Shown: positions 1 to 7,145 of the stretch, piece after piece
Layout of the letters: each line of letters starts with the position of its first letter
Position numbering within the stretch: the stretch's first letter is position 1
Program-made: the position numbers and the translations under genes
Source: an uncultured Curvibacter sp.
GTDB taxonomy: Bacteria > Pseudomonadota > Gammaproteobacteria > Burkholderiales > Burkholderiaceae
Direction of reading: 5' to 3'
Length of the DNA stretch: 12,999 nt
NCBI GenBank assembly: GCA_946481355.1
Contig: CAMLNH010000031.1
Location: 1 to 12,999 of the forward strand
The notes under the pieces: model-generated
What the model saw: only the letters and a program-made list of their open reading frames with translations
Database searches by the model: none
Told to the model about the DNA's origin: nothing

Positions 1-1038
1 CCCACGCGCAAGACACAAGCGCACCTGGACCGCTGCCTGACCTGCCGCAACTGCGAAAGCACCTGTCCCAGCGGTGTGCAGTACGGCCAGCTCGTGGACA
101 TCGGCCGCAAGATCGTCGAAGACAAGGTGGCGCGCCCCACAGGCGAGCGTTTCGTGCGCTGGGCCCTGAAAGAAGGCCTGACGTCTCCGCTGTTCGGTCC
201 GGCCATGAAGATGGGCCAGCTCGTGCGCGGCCTGCTGCCGGCCACGCTCAAGGCCAAGGTGCCCGCGGCGCAGCATGCCGGCACCTGGCCCACGCGCACC
301 CATGCGCGCAAGGTGCTGATGCTGGCGGGCTGCGTGCAGCCCGCCATGATGCCCAACATCAACAGCGCCACGGCGCGCGTGCTCGACGCCGCGGGCATCC
401 AGACCGTGGTGGCGGCCGAAGCCGGCTGCTGCGGTGCCGTGAAGTTCCACCTCAACGACCAGGCCGGCGGCAAGGCGCAGATGCGTGCCAACATCGACGC
501 CTGGTGGCCGCAGGTCGAGGCCGGCGTCGAAGCCATCGTCATGAACGCGTCCGGTTGTGGCGTGACGGTCAAGGACTATGGCCACCTGCTGCACGACGAC
601 CCGGCCTACGCCGCGAAGGCGCAGCGCATCAGCGAACTCACCCGGGATCTGAGCGAGCTGCTGCCCGAGCTCGTGCCCGTCTTGCGCGACCAGGTGCAGG
701 CACGGGCCGCACAGATTGCCTTCCACCCGCCCTGCACCCTGCAACATGGCCAGAAGCTGCGCGGCGGTGTGGAGCAGCACATGGCAGCGCTGGGCTTCAG
801 CATCAAGACCTGCCGCGTCGAGCCGCATCTGTGCTGTGGCTCGGCCGGCACCTACTCCGTGCTCAACCCCAAGCTCGCCTACGAGTTGCGCGACCGCAAG
901 CTCGCGAACCTGGGCGAGATGCAGCCGGCGCAGATAGCCTCTGCCAACATCGGCTGCATCACGCACCTGCAGAGCGGCACCGACACGCCGGTGCTGCACT
1001 GGGTGGAACTGCTGGACGAGGCGCTCGCCTCTACTTGA
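1..1038 (+). CDS. glcF: Glycolate oxidase iron-sulfur subunit GlcF (partial, 5' end outside window)
   Basis: The reading frame is open from base 1, so the N-terminus with the first 4Fe-4S cluster lies upstream and 345 residues are visible. GlcF is the electron-transfer subunit of the GlcDEF glycolate dehydrogenase, which oxidises glycolate to glyoxylate. Seen directly: a ferredoxin-type cluster motif at the very start (RCLTCRNCESTCPSG, about residues 11-25), then two cysteine-rich CCG domains. The first has GCVQP followed by AGCCGAVKFH; the second has PPCTLQHGQK followed by HLCCGSAGTYS. Both match the duplicated CCG (DUF224) domain of GlcF and heterodisulfide-reductase-like proteins. An apparent GTG start at base 76 is internal, because the cluster motif precedes it in frame. 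The stop TGA lies inside the 3' end of the convergent gene, an 8-bp overlap. glcD and glcE are expected upstream but are not visible. LutA/YkgE-type proteins also carry CCG domains, but the full cluster layout favours GlcF. Confidence 0.93.
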   Translation, partial: PTRKTQAHLDRCLTCRNCESTCPSGVQYGQLVDIGRKIVEDKVARPTGERFVRWALKEGLTSPLFGPAMKMGQLVRGLLPATLKAKVPAAQHAGTWPTRTHARKVLMLAGCVQPAMMPNINSATARVLDAAGIQTVVAAEAGCCGAVKFHLNDQAGGKAQMRANIDAWWPQVEAGVEAIVMNASGCGVTVKDYGHLLHDDPAYAAKAQRISELTRDLSELLPELVPVLRDQVQARAAQIAFHPPCTLQHGQKLRGGVEQHMAALGFSIKTCRVEPHLCCGSAGTYSVLNPKLAYELRDRKLANLGEMQPAQIASANIGCITHLQSGTDTPVLHWVELLDEALAST

Positions 1039-2158
1039 GCAGCTTGCCCGAGCTGCCGATCACCGTCACCTCGACATAGCGCGAGCCCACGCGGTTGTCC
1101 GGCGCGTAGCGCACGGACGTGCCCCCGAGATCGAAGTTGTTCATGCCTTCCAGGGCCTTGATGAGCTGGGCGCGGGTCGGGTTTGGTCCGGCACGACGCA
1201 GGCCCTCGACCAGTACCTTGGCGCCAAGGAAGAGTTCGAAGCTGGTGTAGTTGATCTGCTCGCCGGGTGCGTACTTCTGCAGCAGATTCTGGTACTCGCG
1301 TACCACCGGCATCTTGGGCAGGTAGGGGTAGGGCGCCACCTGGCTGATGCCCAGGCCATGGGCATTCCCAAGGCCGGCGAGTTTCACGATCTCGGCTGGG
1401 TCCACCACCGAGATATTGAAAAGCTGCGCGCCGCCGCCGGCCTCGCGGTAACGCTTGATGAAGGCCGCCGTGGGTTTGTTCACCGAGATCATGATCACGG
1501 CCTGCGCGTCCGACGCCAGGACCTTCTTCACCGCTTCTTCCACCTTGTCGGTGTTGCGCTCGTAGGGTGCAGCCACCGAAAGCTTGAGCTTACGCTTGGC
1601 CAGTGCCTTCTCGACGCCTTCGAGCCCCGCCTTGCCGAAGCCATCGTCCTGGTACATGACGGCCACCCGGTTCATGCCCAGGGTCACGAGCTGCTGCACC
1701 ATGTGCTCGGTCTCGTCACCATAGCCGGCGCGCACGTGGAAGATCCAGGGGTTGAAAGGCGTGCGCAAGGGCTCGCCGCCGGTGTAGGGTGAGACCAGGG
1801 CCGCGCCACCTTCGCGCAGGACGTTGTCGCTGAGCAGCTTGCTGATATTGGCCGTGCCGGCAAAGCCGTAGAGCGCCAGCACGTCGGGCCTGGCCAAGGC
1901 CTCGCGCGTCAGGCGCACGGTCTCGTCCACCTTGTAGCCGTCGTCGGTGACTAGTACCTTGATCTTCTTGCCGTGGATGCCGCCGGTGTCATTGATGTGC
2001 TTGAAGTAGATCTCGCCACCGAGCACCATCTGCCGGCCCGTGCTGGCCAGCACACCGGAGAGCGGCGCCACCTGGCTGATGATCAGCTCGCTGGCCTGGG
2101 CGACCGTTTGCAGCAGGGCCAGTGCAGCCATGCAGAGGATTCGCGAAGCGTGAACCAT
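1031..2158 (-). CDS. ABC transporter periplasmic substrate-binding protein, branched-chain amino acid (LivK) type
   Basis: This 375-residue protein is a periplasmic ligand-binding protein of the type I fold (Peripla_BP_6, LivJ/LivK-like). The start at 2158 is chosen because it opens a clear signal peptide (MVHASRILCMAALALLQTVAQA, probable cleavage near residue 21). It is also preceded by TTGGAGACAAAC, a good ribosome-binding site. The frame stays open to 2383, but the extra 75 residues look non-coding. Family hallmarks include SQVAPLSGVLASTGRQMVLGG near the mature N-terminus, the INDTGGIHGKKIKVLVTDDGY stretch, and a C-terminal PNPTRAQLIKALE segment followed by the GGTSVRYAPDNRVGS strand, as in many Burkholderiales LivK paralogues. 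No permease or ATPase gene is adjacent, so it may serve a transporter encoded elsewhere. The ligand could be an amino acid, amide or aromatic acid and cannot be fixed from sequence. It is convergent with glcF and overlaps its stop. Confidence 0.9.
   Translation of the reverse strand: MVHASRILCMAALALLQTVAQASELIISQVAPLSGVLASTGRQMVLGGEIYFKHINDTGGIHGKKIKVLVTDDGYKVDETVRLTREALARPDVLALYGFAGTANISKLLSDNVLREGGAALVSPYTGGEPLRTPFNPWIFHVRAGYGDETEHMVQQLVTLGMNRVAVMYQDDGFGKAGLEGVEKALAKRKLKLSVAAPYERNTDKVEEAVKKVLASDAQAVIMISVNKPTAAFIKRYREAGGGAQLFNISVVDPAEIVKLAGLGNAHGLGISQVAPYPYLPKMPVVREYQNLLQKYAPGEQINYTSFELFLGAKVLVEGLRRAGPNPTRAQLIKALEGMNNFDLGGTSVRYAPDNRVGSRYVEVTVIGSSGKLLK
1039..1056. terminator. Candidate weak hairpin at the glcF/substrate-binding-protein junction
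   Basis: A six-base-pair inverted repeat (GCAGCT, loop TGCCCG, AGCTGC) starts one base after the glcF stop codon. It lies within the last codons of the convergent gene. A second small stem, GAGGC-GCTC-GCCTC, sits at 1018-1031. There is no T tract on either strand, so intrinsic termination is uncertain. Confidence 0.25.
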
Positions 2159-2337
2159 GTTTGTCTCCAACGTTGAATCGTTATGTGATGGAGCGAAAAC
2201 TATAGGGACAGCATCGTGTGTCAGCTGTACGGACATTCCATGGCGTAGTTCTACGTAATGGTGGCCGCGGCAGAAATCTGATGCGCAGTGCAGATTGCAC
2301 GCGATGGGCGTGCGCAGCCGCGTGGCGGCTTCGCGAG
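2159..2337. promoter_or_regulatory. 179-bp gap: leader/promoter of the LivK-type gene and 3' region of the EamA gene
   Basis: Read on the minus strand, the gap carries the ribosome-binding site TTGGAGACAAAC just before the start at 2158. A -10-like TATAGT lies about 40 bases upstream (complement of 2199-2204). No convincing -35 stands at the right distance: CTGACA is only 14 bases away and CAGCTG, at 17, is poor, so activator help is possible. A short inverted repeat CGTAG-TT-CTACG (2244-2255) lies further upstream and could be an operator. The part nearest 2337 holds three small hairpins, listed separately. Confidence 0.4.
2275..2330 (-). terminator. Three consecutive small hairpins after the EamA stop codon
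   Basis: Directly downstream of the EamA stop (2338, minus strand) three inverted repeats follow one another: AGCCGC/GCGGCT (2316-2321/2325-2330), GCACGC/GCGTGC (2297-2302/2308-2313) and AATCTG/CAGATT (2275-2280/2291-2296). On the minus strand the last one is followed by TTCTGCC, a poor U tract. The cluster could end the dedA-eamA transcript or protect its 3' end. No single stem is long enough to be convincing alone. Confidence 0.35.
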
Positions 2338-3234
2338 TCAGTTGCGGGTCGCGGGGTTCGTCCGTCCGGGCCAGGCGGCCCACAGCGCTGCGAGCAGAAT
2401 CAGCGCGCCACCGATCAGCGTGCGGGCTTGCAGTTCCGCCGCGCCCATGAGCACCGAGGACACGCTGGCGAACACGACCTCGGTGAGCATGATGAGCGCC
2501 GTCGTCGCAGCCGGCAGACGGGCTGCGCCGTACTGCAGGCCGAGGTTGGCGACGAGAAAGGCCACGCTCGTGGCCAGTACCAGCAGCAGCCAGCCCGCGG
2601 CCGGCGCTGGTGGCCCGTAGGCCAGACCGAGTGACTGGCCCAGCACGGCGGCCGCGGCGGCCAGCAGCGCGCCGCCGGCGAACATGGCCACCATGCGTGC
2701 TTCATCCGCCGTGTCCTTGAGACGGCGCAGCAGCACATTGGTCAGCGCAAAGGCCAGACCGCCCATGAGCGCCAGCCAGTCGGGCAGGCTGGCGGGCAGA
2801 GGCCAGGGTGAGTCCGGTGTCTTGAGCACGATGGCCACACCGGCCAGGGCCAGCAGCAGGCGTGCCAGGGCGCGCAGCGTGGGGCGCTCGCCCAGCAACC
2901 CCCAGGCCAGCAGCACCGACCAGGCGGGCATGAGGTAGAACAGCAGCACCACGCGCACCACGTCGCCCACCGTCACAGCCCAGTTGAAACCGACGTTGGT
3001 CAGGCCGGCGGCGGCGAGCAGCAGCCACAGCAGCGGATGCTGCAGGAAATGCCGCCACACGCCGGGTCGCCAGACCAGCAGGGCTGCGCCGGCCAGCGCG
3101 TAGATGCCGAAGGTGGCCCACAAGGGATGCAGGCCTGCGGCCTCAAGCAGGCGGAAGGGGTACCAGGAGACGCCCCAGACGAAGGCGTTGAACACCAGGG
3201 CCCAGGCGGCCAGTGGTGCGGCTGTGGCGCTCAC
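2338..3234 (-). CDS. EamA/DMT-family transporter
   Basis: This 298-residue, strongly hydrophobic protein has the two-repeat EamA (DUF6) layout, about ten membrane helices. The first repeat starts at WALVFNAFVWGVSWYPFRLLE (about residues 10-30). The second holds LANVGLQYGAARLPAATTALIMLTEVVFASVSSVLMG (about residues 228-264), where Pro and Glu residues at a helix start are typical of this family. Such carriers sit in the inner membrane and move metabolites or amino acids; the substrate cannot be read here. The start is GTG at 3234, overlapping the upstream TGA as GTGA. That implies translational coupling with the DedA-family gene. The frame stays open far upstream across two other genes, but that extension is not protein-like. 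The protein ends in a short polar tail (GRTNPATRN). Confidence 0.88.
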   Translation of the reverse strand: MSATAAPLAAWALVFNAFVWGVSWYPFRLLEAAGLHPLWATFGIYALAGAALLVWRPGVWRHFLQHPLLWLLLAAAGLTNVGFNWAVTVGDVVRVVLLFYLMPAWSVLLAWGLLGERPTLRALARLLLALAGVAIVLKTPDSPWPLPASLPDWLALMGGLAFALTNVLLRRLKDTADEARMVAMFAGGALLAAAAAVLGQSLGLAYGPPAPAAGWLLLVLATSVAFLVANLGLQYGAARLPAATTALIMLTEVVFASVSSVLMGAAELQARTLIGGALILLAALWAAWPGRTNPATRN

Positions 3235-3848
3235 GGGCTGTTGCGGCTGGCGCGGCGGCGCTTCCACCAGTAGACCCCGAGCCAGATCGCCAGGATGCCC
3301 AGCAGCGCGAAGATGCCGTGCTGGAACTGGTGCAGCACTTGGAACATCCAGTCCCAGTTCTGGGCGCCGTAGTAACCCAGGTAGACCCAGATGGGCACGC
3401 TGATGAGAGCGGCGAAGCCATCCATGAGCAGCCAGGTGCCGAAGCTCACGCGGTGGCTCATGCCGGCCGAGAAGAACACCGGGGTGCGCAGGCCGGGCAG
3501 GAAGCGGGCCACGAACATCACCCACTTGCCGTATTTGTGGAAAGCCTCTTGCGCCTTGGCGAAGCGTTCGGGGGTGAGGATGCGGCGAAAGCCCGGCAGG
3601 CGCTGGATGCGCTGGCCATAGACGCGGCCCAGCACGAACATCAGGCCGTCGCCGATCAGCACGCCGGCCATGCCCACGGCGAACATGGTGTGCACGTTCG
3701 CATGGCCCAGGCCGGCGATCACGCCGCCGGTCACCAGGGTCACGTCCTCGGGGATGGGCACGCCAAAGCCGCAGATCAGGAGCATCACGAAGACGGCGAC
3801 GTAGCCGTATTCGGTGAAGATGGGCATGAGGAACTCGAAGACTTCCAT
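3231..3848 (-). CDS. DedA-family (SNARE-associated/VTT domain) inner-membrane protein
   Basis: This 205-residue membrane protein matches the DedA/VTT family, linked to undecaprenyl-phosphate or phospholipid recycling, membrane energetics and envelope stress. The E-x(2)-PIPED segment with its acidic pair (residues 34-35) lies in the first re-entrant region. GDGLMFVLGRVYG (about 66-78) and FVARFLPGLRTPVFFSAGM (112-130) carry the family's conserved arginines, here R115 and R121. Hydrophobic segments fall near 10-30, 55-75, 135-160 and 178-196, and the tail is basic (WWKRRRASR). The start at 3848 (MEVFEFLMPIFTEYGY) matches family N-termini. It has no good Shine-Dalgarno, since the bases before it are CCGCCCCTCC. 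The frame extends upstream to 4064, but that part runs into alr. It is divergent from alr and translationally coupled to the EamA gene downstream. Confidence 0.9.
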   Translation of the reverse strand: MEVFEFLMPIFTEYGYVAVFVMLLICGFGVPIPEDVTLVTGGVIAGLGHANVHTMFAVGMAGVLIGDGLMFVLGRVYGQRIQRLPGFRRILTPERFAKAQEAFHKYGKWVMFVARFLPGLRTPVFFSAGMSHRVSFGTWLLMDGFAALISVPIWVYLGYYGAQNWDWMFQVLHQFQHGIFALLGILAIWLGVYWWKRRRASRNSP

Positions 3849-3954
3849 GGAGGGGCGGATGCAAAGGCGGCCCGGAAATCCGGGCCGCGCGCCAGTGTAA
3901 AGCATTTGTTTTCCAGCCCCGGCGTGGGCATATTTTGCTGGCAAACTTGCGGCT
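3849..3954. promoter_or_regulatory. Divergent dedA/alr intergenic region
   Basis: These 106 bases must drive both dedA-family (-) and alr (+) transcription. For alr, TTGTTT at 3906-3911 and TATTTT at 3931-3936 could be -35 and -10, but their 19-base spacing is long. alr has no clear Shine-Dalgarno: GGCAAACTTGCGGCT precedes the ATG. A strong perfect inverted repeat in the dedA-proximal part is listed separately. Promoter calls here are weak. Confidence 0.35.
3867..3888. repeat. Perfect 10-bp inverted repeat in the dedA leader
   Basis: GCGGCCCGGA at 3867-3876 is followed after two bases by its exact reverse complement TCCGGGCCGC at 3879-3888. In RNA it would be a nine-pair GC-rich stem with a four-base loop. 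It ends 19 bases before the dedA-family start codon, read on the minus strand. It could be a regulator-binding palindrome or an RNA hairpin shaping dedA translation. No T tract follows, so it is not an obvious terminator. Confidence 0.6.
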
Positions 3955-5073
3955 ATGCCCCGTCCGATCCAGGCCCTGATCCATCCCGATGCCCTGCGCC
4001 ACAATCTGGCGCGCGCGCGCCAGTCCAGCCCCGATGCGCGCGTGTGGGCCGTGGTCAAGGCCAATGCCTACGGGCACGGCATCGAGCGCGCCTTCGAAGG
4101 CCTGCGTGGCGCCGACGGATTCGCCCTGCTGGACCTGGCCGAGGCCGAGCGCCTGCGCGCGCTGGACTGGCGTGGCCCCATCCTGCTGCTCGAAGGCGTG
4201 TTCGAGCAGCGCGACCTGGAACTGTGCTCGCGCCTGGGTCTGTGGCATGTGGTGCACTGCGAGGAGCAGATCGACATGCTGGCCATGCACAAGACGCATG
4301 TGCCGCATCGCGTCTTCCTCAAGATGAACAGCGGGATGAACCGCCTGGGCTTCCGGCCCGCGCAGTACCGTGCGGTCTGGACCCGGCTCAATGCCCTGCC
4401 CCAGGTCGACGAGATTTCCCTCATGACCCACTTCAGCGACGCCGACGGCCCGGCCGGCGTGGCCGCGCAGCTGGCCGCCTTCGAGACGGCCACGCAGGAC
4501 CTGCCGGGCGAACGCAGCCTGAGCAACAGCGCGGCCATCCTGCGCCACATGGGGCCGCAGGCGGCGGCACGCGTGCGCTCGGACTGGATCCGCCCCGGCA
4601 TCCTGCTCTATGGTGCCTCGCCCGACTATCCTGAACACGACGCCGTCCACTGGGGCCTGCAGCCCACCATGAGCCTGCGTTCGCGCATCATCGGCGTGCA
4701 GCAACTGCAGGCCGGCGAGAGCGTGGGCTATGGCTCTACCTACACGGCGCCGGCCCCCATGCGCATCGGTGTGGTGGCCTGCGGCTATGCCGACGGCTAT
4801 CTGCGTGCCAGCGCGGGCAGCGTCGAGCGCGGCACACCCGTGCTGGTCGACGGCGTGCGCACGCGCACCGTGGGCCGCGTCAGCATGGACCTGATCACCG
4901 TGGACCTCACGCCCGTGCCGCAGGCCGGCATGGGCTCGGAGGTCACGCTCTGGGGGCGGGCATCGAGTGGCGCCGAGCTGCCTATCGACGAGGTGGCCCA
5001 GGCCGGCGGCAGCGTCGGCTATGAGCTCATGTGTGCGCTTGCACCCCGCGTGCCGGTGGAGGTGACGGCATGA
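3955..5073 (+). CDS. alr: Alanine racemase
   Basis: This is a complete 372-residue fold-type III PLP enzyme interconverting L- and D-alanine in the cytoplasm for peptidoglycan synthesis. The PLP-binding motif [11 protein letters not shown] carries the Schiff-base lysine K35. The second catalytic residue is Tyr259 in [10 protein letters not shown], and Met311 in [14 protein letters not shown] is the usual substrate-contact position. The [11 protein letters not shown] segment (123-133) and SNSAAILR (190-197) are also family signatures. Length and motif order match standard Alr. The start ATG at 3955 is the only in-frame start giving the normal N-terminus, although it lacks a strong ribosome-binding site. 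The downstream HD-like gene begins inside its stop codon (ATGA), so the two are probably co-transcribed. Whether it is the biosynthetic Alr or a catabolic DadX copy cannot be settled by sequence alone; there is no dadA nearby, which favours the former. Confidence 0.97.
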   Translation: MPRPIQALIHPDALRHNLARARQSSPDARVWAVVKANAYGHGIERAFEGLRGADGFALLDLAEAERLRALDWRGPILLLEGVFEQRDLELCSRLGLWHVVHCEEQIDMLAMHKTHVPHRVFLKMNSGMNRLGFRPAQYRAVWTRLNALPQVDEISLMTHFSDADGPAGVAAQLAAFETATQDLPGERSLSNSAAILRHMGPQAAARVRSDWIRPGILLYGASPDYPEHDAVHWGLQPTMSLRSRIIGVQQLQAGESVGYGSTYTAPAPMRIGVVACGYADGYLRASAGSVERGTPVLVDGVRTRTVGRVSMDLITVDLTPVPQAGMGSEVTLWGRASSGAELPIDEVAQAGGSVGYELMCALAPRVPVEVTA

Positions 5074-6281
5074 AGTACGTGCCCATCCCCATCGCCATGC
5101 TGCCCGTGGGCAAGCCCTTGCCCGTCAACGTCTGGAACGCCGAAGGCGTGCTCTTGCTGCGCAAGGGCCAGCCCATCGTCTCCGAGCAGCACCGCGACAA
5201 GCTCTACGCCCACAACGCCTCCACCACCGAAAGCGAAGCCCAGGCCTGGCAGCGTTCCTACGAGCGCATGGTGCATACGCTGCTCATGGAAGGCGTGGAG
5301 GTGGAGACCATCGCGCGCATGCCCATGCCCAGCGCGATCCGCGAGCGCGACTACCACACGGGCGAGCTGCTCAACGGCGGCTGGCTGGACCTGCAGGAGG
5401 TGCTGCGCGGCATCCTCTACCAGGGCGGTCTGGCGCTCAACCCGCTGCCTCGGCTGGCTGCGCTGGAGAACAAGGCGCGCGCCCTGCTCAAGGACGACCC
5501 GGACGACAGCCTCTTCTGCCTCTTCCAGGCGCTGGCCGACAGCAGCCTGGGCTACTGCGCCACGCATGCGCTGCTGTGTGCCTGCGTCTGTGAGCTCGCG
5601 GCGCAGAAGCTGGGCCTGAACGACCAGCAGCGCCAGTCCATCATGAGTGCGGCGCTGACGATGAACATCGGCATGGCGCGCGAGCAGGACGTGCTGGCGC
5701 GTCAGAACCACGCGCCCACGCCCGAGCAACGCCAGCTCATTCAGGAGCATCCCGAACTCAGCCTCAAGATCCTGGTCTGGCTGGGCATCGAGGACGTGGA
5801 GGAACTGGACCTGGTGCGCTGGCATCACCAGCCCGACAGCCCCGAGGGCCTGCCGCACAACCTGCTGGCGCGCCGTCTGCTGAGCATGACCGACATCTTC
5901 GTCGCCAAGATGGCCGCACGGCGCACCCGTGAGGCCTTGTCCCCGCTGGAGTCGGCCAAATCCATCTACCTGCAGACCGAGAAGGACGTCACTGCCTCGG
6001 TTGGCGGGGCGCTCACCACCGCCGTCGGCTTCTATCCGCCGGGCACCTATGTGCGCCTGACCAGCGGCGAAACCGCAGTGGCCGTGCAGCGCGGCCTGCG
6101 GGCCAACACGCCCTGGGTCATCGTCATCATCGACCGCAACGGCATGCCGGCCTTCAACTACCACTGCCTGGACACCAGCGATCCGGCGCATGCCATCGCC
6201 TCGCCCATGCTGTTTCGCGGCGGCAAGGTGGCCATCAACCACGAGCGCGTGCGGCGCGCGCGTGACAAGATCCGGCGCTGA
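5070..6281 (+). CDS. Degenerate HD-GYP/HDOD-like protein, probably no longer a phosphodiesterase
   Basis: This 403-residue cytoplasmic protein starts at ATG 5070, overlapping the alr stop by ATGA. The N-terminal 60 residues ([22 protein letters not shown], then the ISV-like strand) resemble the small beta domain found before HD-GYP domains. A linker follows, then an HD-GYP-like helical domain from about 160 to 330. Of the expected metal and signature residues, His166, His227 (in EHPELS), the pair His252-His253 and Asp275 are present. The HD dyad of the AALLHDIGK motif reads AALTMNIGM (194-202), so both His and Asp are lost. The HHE...DGxGYP motif reads [11 protein letters not shown], so GYP is lost too. 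The C-terminal [14 protein letters not shown] (321-334) is the usual strand after HD-GYP domains. It probably acts as a binding or signalling partner rather than a cyclic-di-GMP hydrolase. Its link to cell wall or DNA repair is unknown. Confidence 0.82.
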   Translation: MKYVPIPIAMLPVGKPLPVNVWNAEGVLLLRKGQPIVSEQHRDKLYAHNASTTESEAQAWQRSYERMVHTLLMEGVEVETIARMPMPSAIRERDYHTGELLNGGWLDLQEVLRGILYQGGLALNPLPRLAALENKARALLKDDPDDSLFCLFQALADSSLGYCATHALLCACVCELAAQKLGLNDQQRQSIMSAALTMNIGMAREQDVLARQNHAPTPEQRQLIQEHPELSLKILVWLGIEDVEELDLVRWHHQPDSPEGLPHNLLARRLLSMTDIFVAKMAARRTREALSPLESAKSIYLQTEKDVTASVGGALTTAVGFYPPGTYVRLTSGETAVAVQRGLRANTPWVIVIIDRNGMPAFNYHCLDTSDPAHAIASPMLFRGGKVAINHERVRRARDKIRR

Positions 6282-6303
6282 GCGGCGTCAGCCCAGCCGG
6301 ATC
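6269..6303. terminator. Two-part hairpin spanning both convergent stop codons
   Basis: GATCCGGC (6269-6276) pairs with GCCGGATC (6296-6303), and inside it GCTGA (6277-6281) pairs with TCAGC (6288-6292). The loop is six bases and three bases bulge on the right. The stem holds the TGA of the plus-strand gene and the TGA of the minus-strand gene, which pair with each other. As only six bases separate the two genes, it may act as a bidirectional terminator or mRNA 3'-end barrier, though no T tract follows either side. Confidence 0.45.
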
Positions 6304-7130
6304 ACCATGGCGCCGGCGCAGACCAGCAGCGCCGAGGCCAGGCGCAGCCGGCCCAGACCTTCCTTGAGCAGCAGCGCACCGATCAGCGCGGCGAAGACGA
6401 TGGAGGTCTCACGCAAGGCCGCCACGCTGGCGATGGGCGCCTGCGTCATGGCCCAGAGCACCAGGCTGTAGGCGCCCAGGGTGCCGGCCCCGCCCAGCAG
6501 CAGCACGCGCCAGGCGCCAGCCGTGGGTCGCAGCGCCGCCGGGCCCCGCAGCCACAGCAGGGCCGGCAGTATGAAGAGCGCCGTCAGGGTGAAGAGCCAG
6601 GCCGTATAGGCCAGGGCATGGCCGGCCAGGCGCACGCCCTGCCCGTCGACCAGGGTGTAGAGCGCGATCACGGCGGCATTGGCCAGCGCGGCCCAGGTGG
6701 CCCTCGGGTGCTGCAGACCCTGGCGCCAGGCGCGCCCGGCCAGCGCCAGCACGCCCGCGCAGATCAGCGCAATGCCGAGCGCACCCAGGGCGGTGGGCGT
6801 CTCGTGCAGCCACAATGCCGCCGCCACCGCCGTGAGCACGGGCGCCGTGCCGCGCATCAGCGGGTAGGCCAGGCCCAGGTCCGCGCCCTGGTAGGCCCGT
6901 GCCACCAGCGCGAAGTAGAGCACATGGATCAGACCCGAAGCCAGCAGCCAGGGCCAGCTGGCCGGCGCCGGCAGGGGCAGCCACACCAGCAGCGGCAGGG
7001 ACAGCAGTGTGGCCCCGCCCACCACCTGCCACGAGGCCAGCAGCTTGTCGCCGCTGGCACGCACCGCGGCGTTCCAGCCCGCATGCAGCAGGGCCGAGAA
7101 CAGCACGACGGCCAGGACTGTACTGGACAT
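6288..7130 (-). CDS. EamA/DMT-family transporter (last gene of the minus-strand run)
   Basis: This 280-residue integral membrane protein has a duplicated EamA architecture and about ten hydrophobic helices. Repeat one begins VLFSALLHAGWNAAVRASGD and has DLGLAYPLMRGTAPVLTAVAAALWLHE (about 83-109), with the Pro and Glu positions seen in DMT carriers. Repeat two contains LWAMTQAPIASVAALRETSIVFAALIGALLLKEGLG (about 224-259). The HAGWNA start resembles a subgroup of DMT proteins annotated as EamA or 4-amino-4-deoxy-arabinose-flippase-like, but no specific substrate can be claimed. The ATG at 7130 has a good ribosome-binding site (CAGGAGACAGCC). It follows the previous transporter gene by 15 bp and ends 6 bp from the convergent HD-like gene. 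It is not a close copy of the adjacent DMT gene: lengths and motifs differ, so recent tandem duplication is unlikely. Confidence 0.88.
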   Translation of the reverse strand: MSSTVLAVVLFSALLHAGWNAAVRASGDKLLASWQVVGGATLLSLPLLVWLPLPAPASWPWLLASGLIHVLYFALVARAYQGADLGLAYPLMRGTAPVLTAVAAALWLHETPTALGALGIALICAGVLALAGRAWRQGLQHPRATWAALANAAVIALYTLVDGQGVRLAGHALAYTAWLFTLTALFILPALLWLRGPAALRPTAGAWRVLLLGGAGTLGAYSLVLWAMTQAPIASVAALRETSIVFAALIGALLLKEGLGRLRLASALLVCAGAMVIRLG

Positions 7131-7145
7131 GGCTGTCTCCTGCCC

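Noticed and set aside
2159..2383. N-terminal extension of the LivK-type protein by 75 residues
   Set aside because: The start at 2158 has a signal peptide and a ribosome-binding site. The extension would put the signal peptide in the middle of the protein.
3235..4704. Minus-strand frame open for about 490 codons upstream of the EamA start, antisense to alr and overlapping dedA
   Set aside because: The translated part is rich in Arg, Ala, Gly and His with no domain, while the overlapped alr and DedA-family frames are clearly real. GC-rich DNA opens such frames by chance. The EamA protein begins at the GTGA overlap at 3234.
5019..6242. 407-codon antisense frame opposite the HD-like gene
   Set aside because: It mirrors the codon bias of the real gene, has low-complexity His/Gln/Leu/Arg-rich sequence and no motif.
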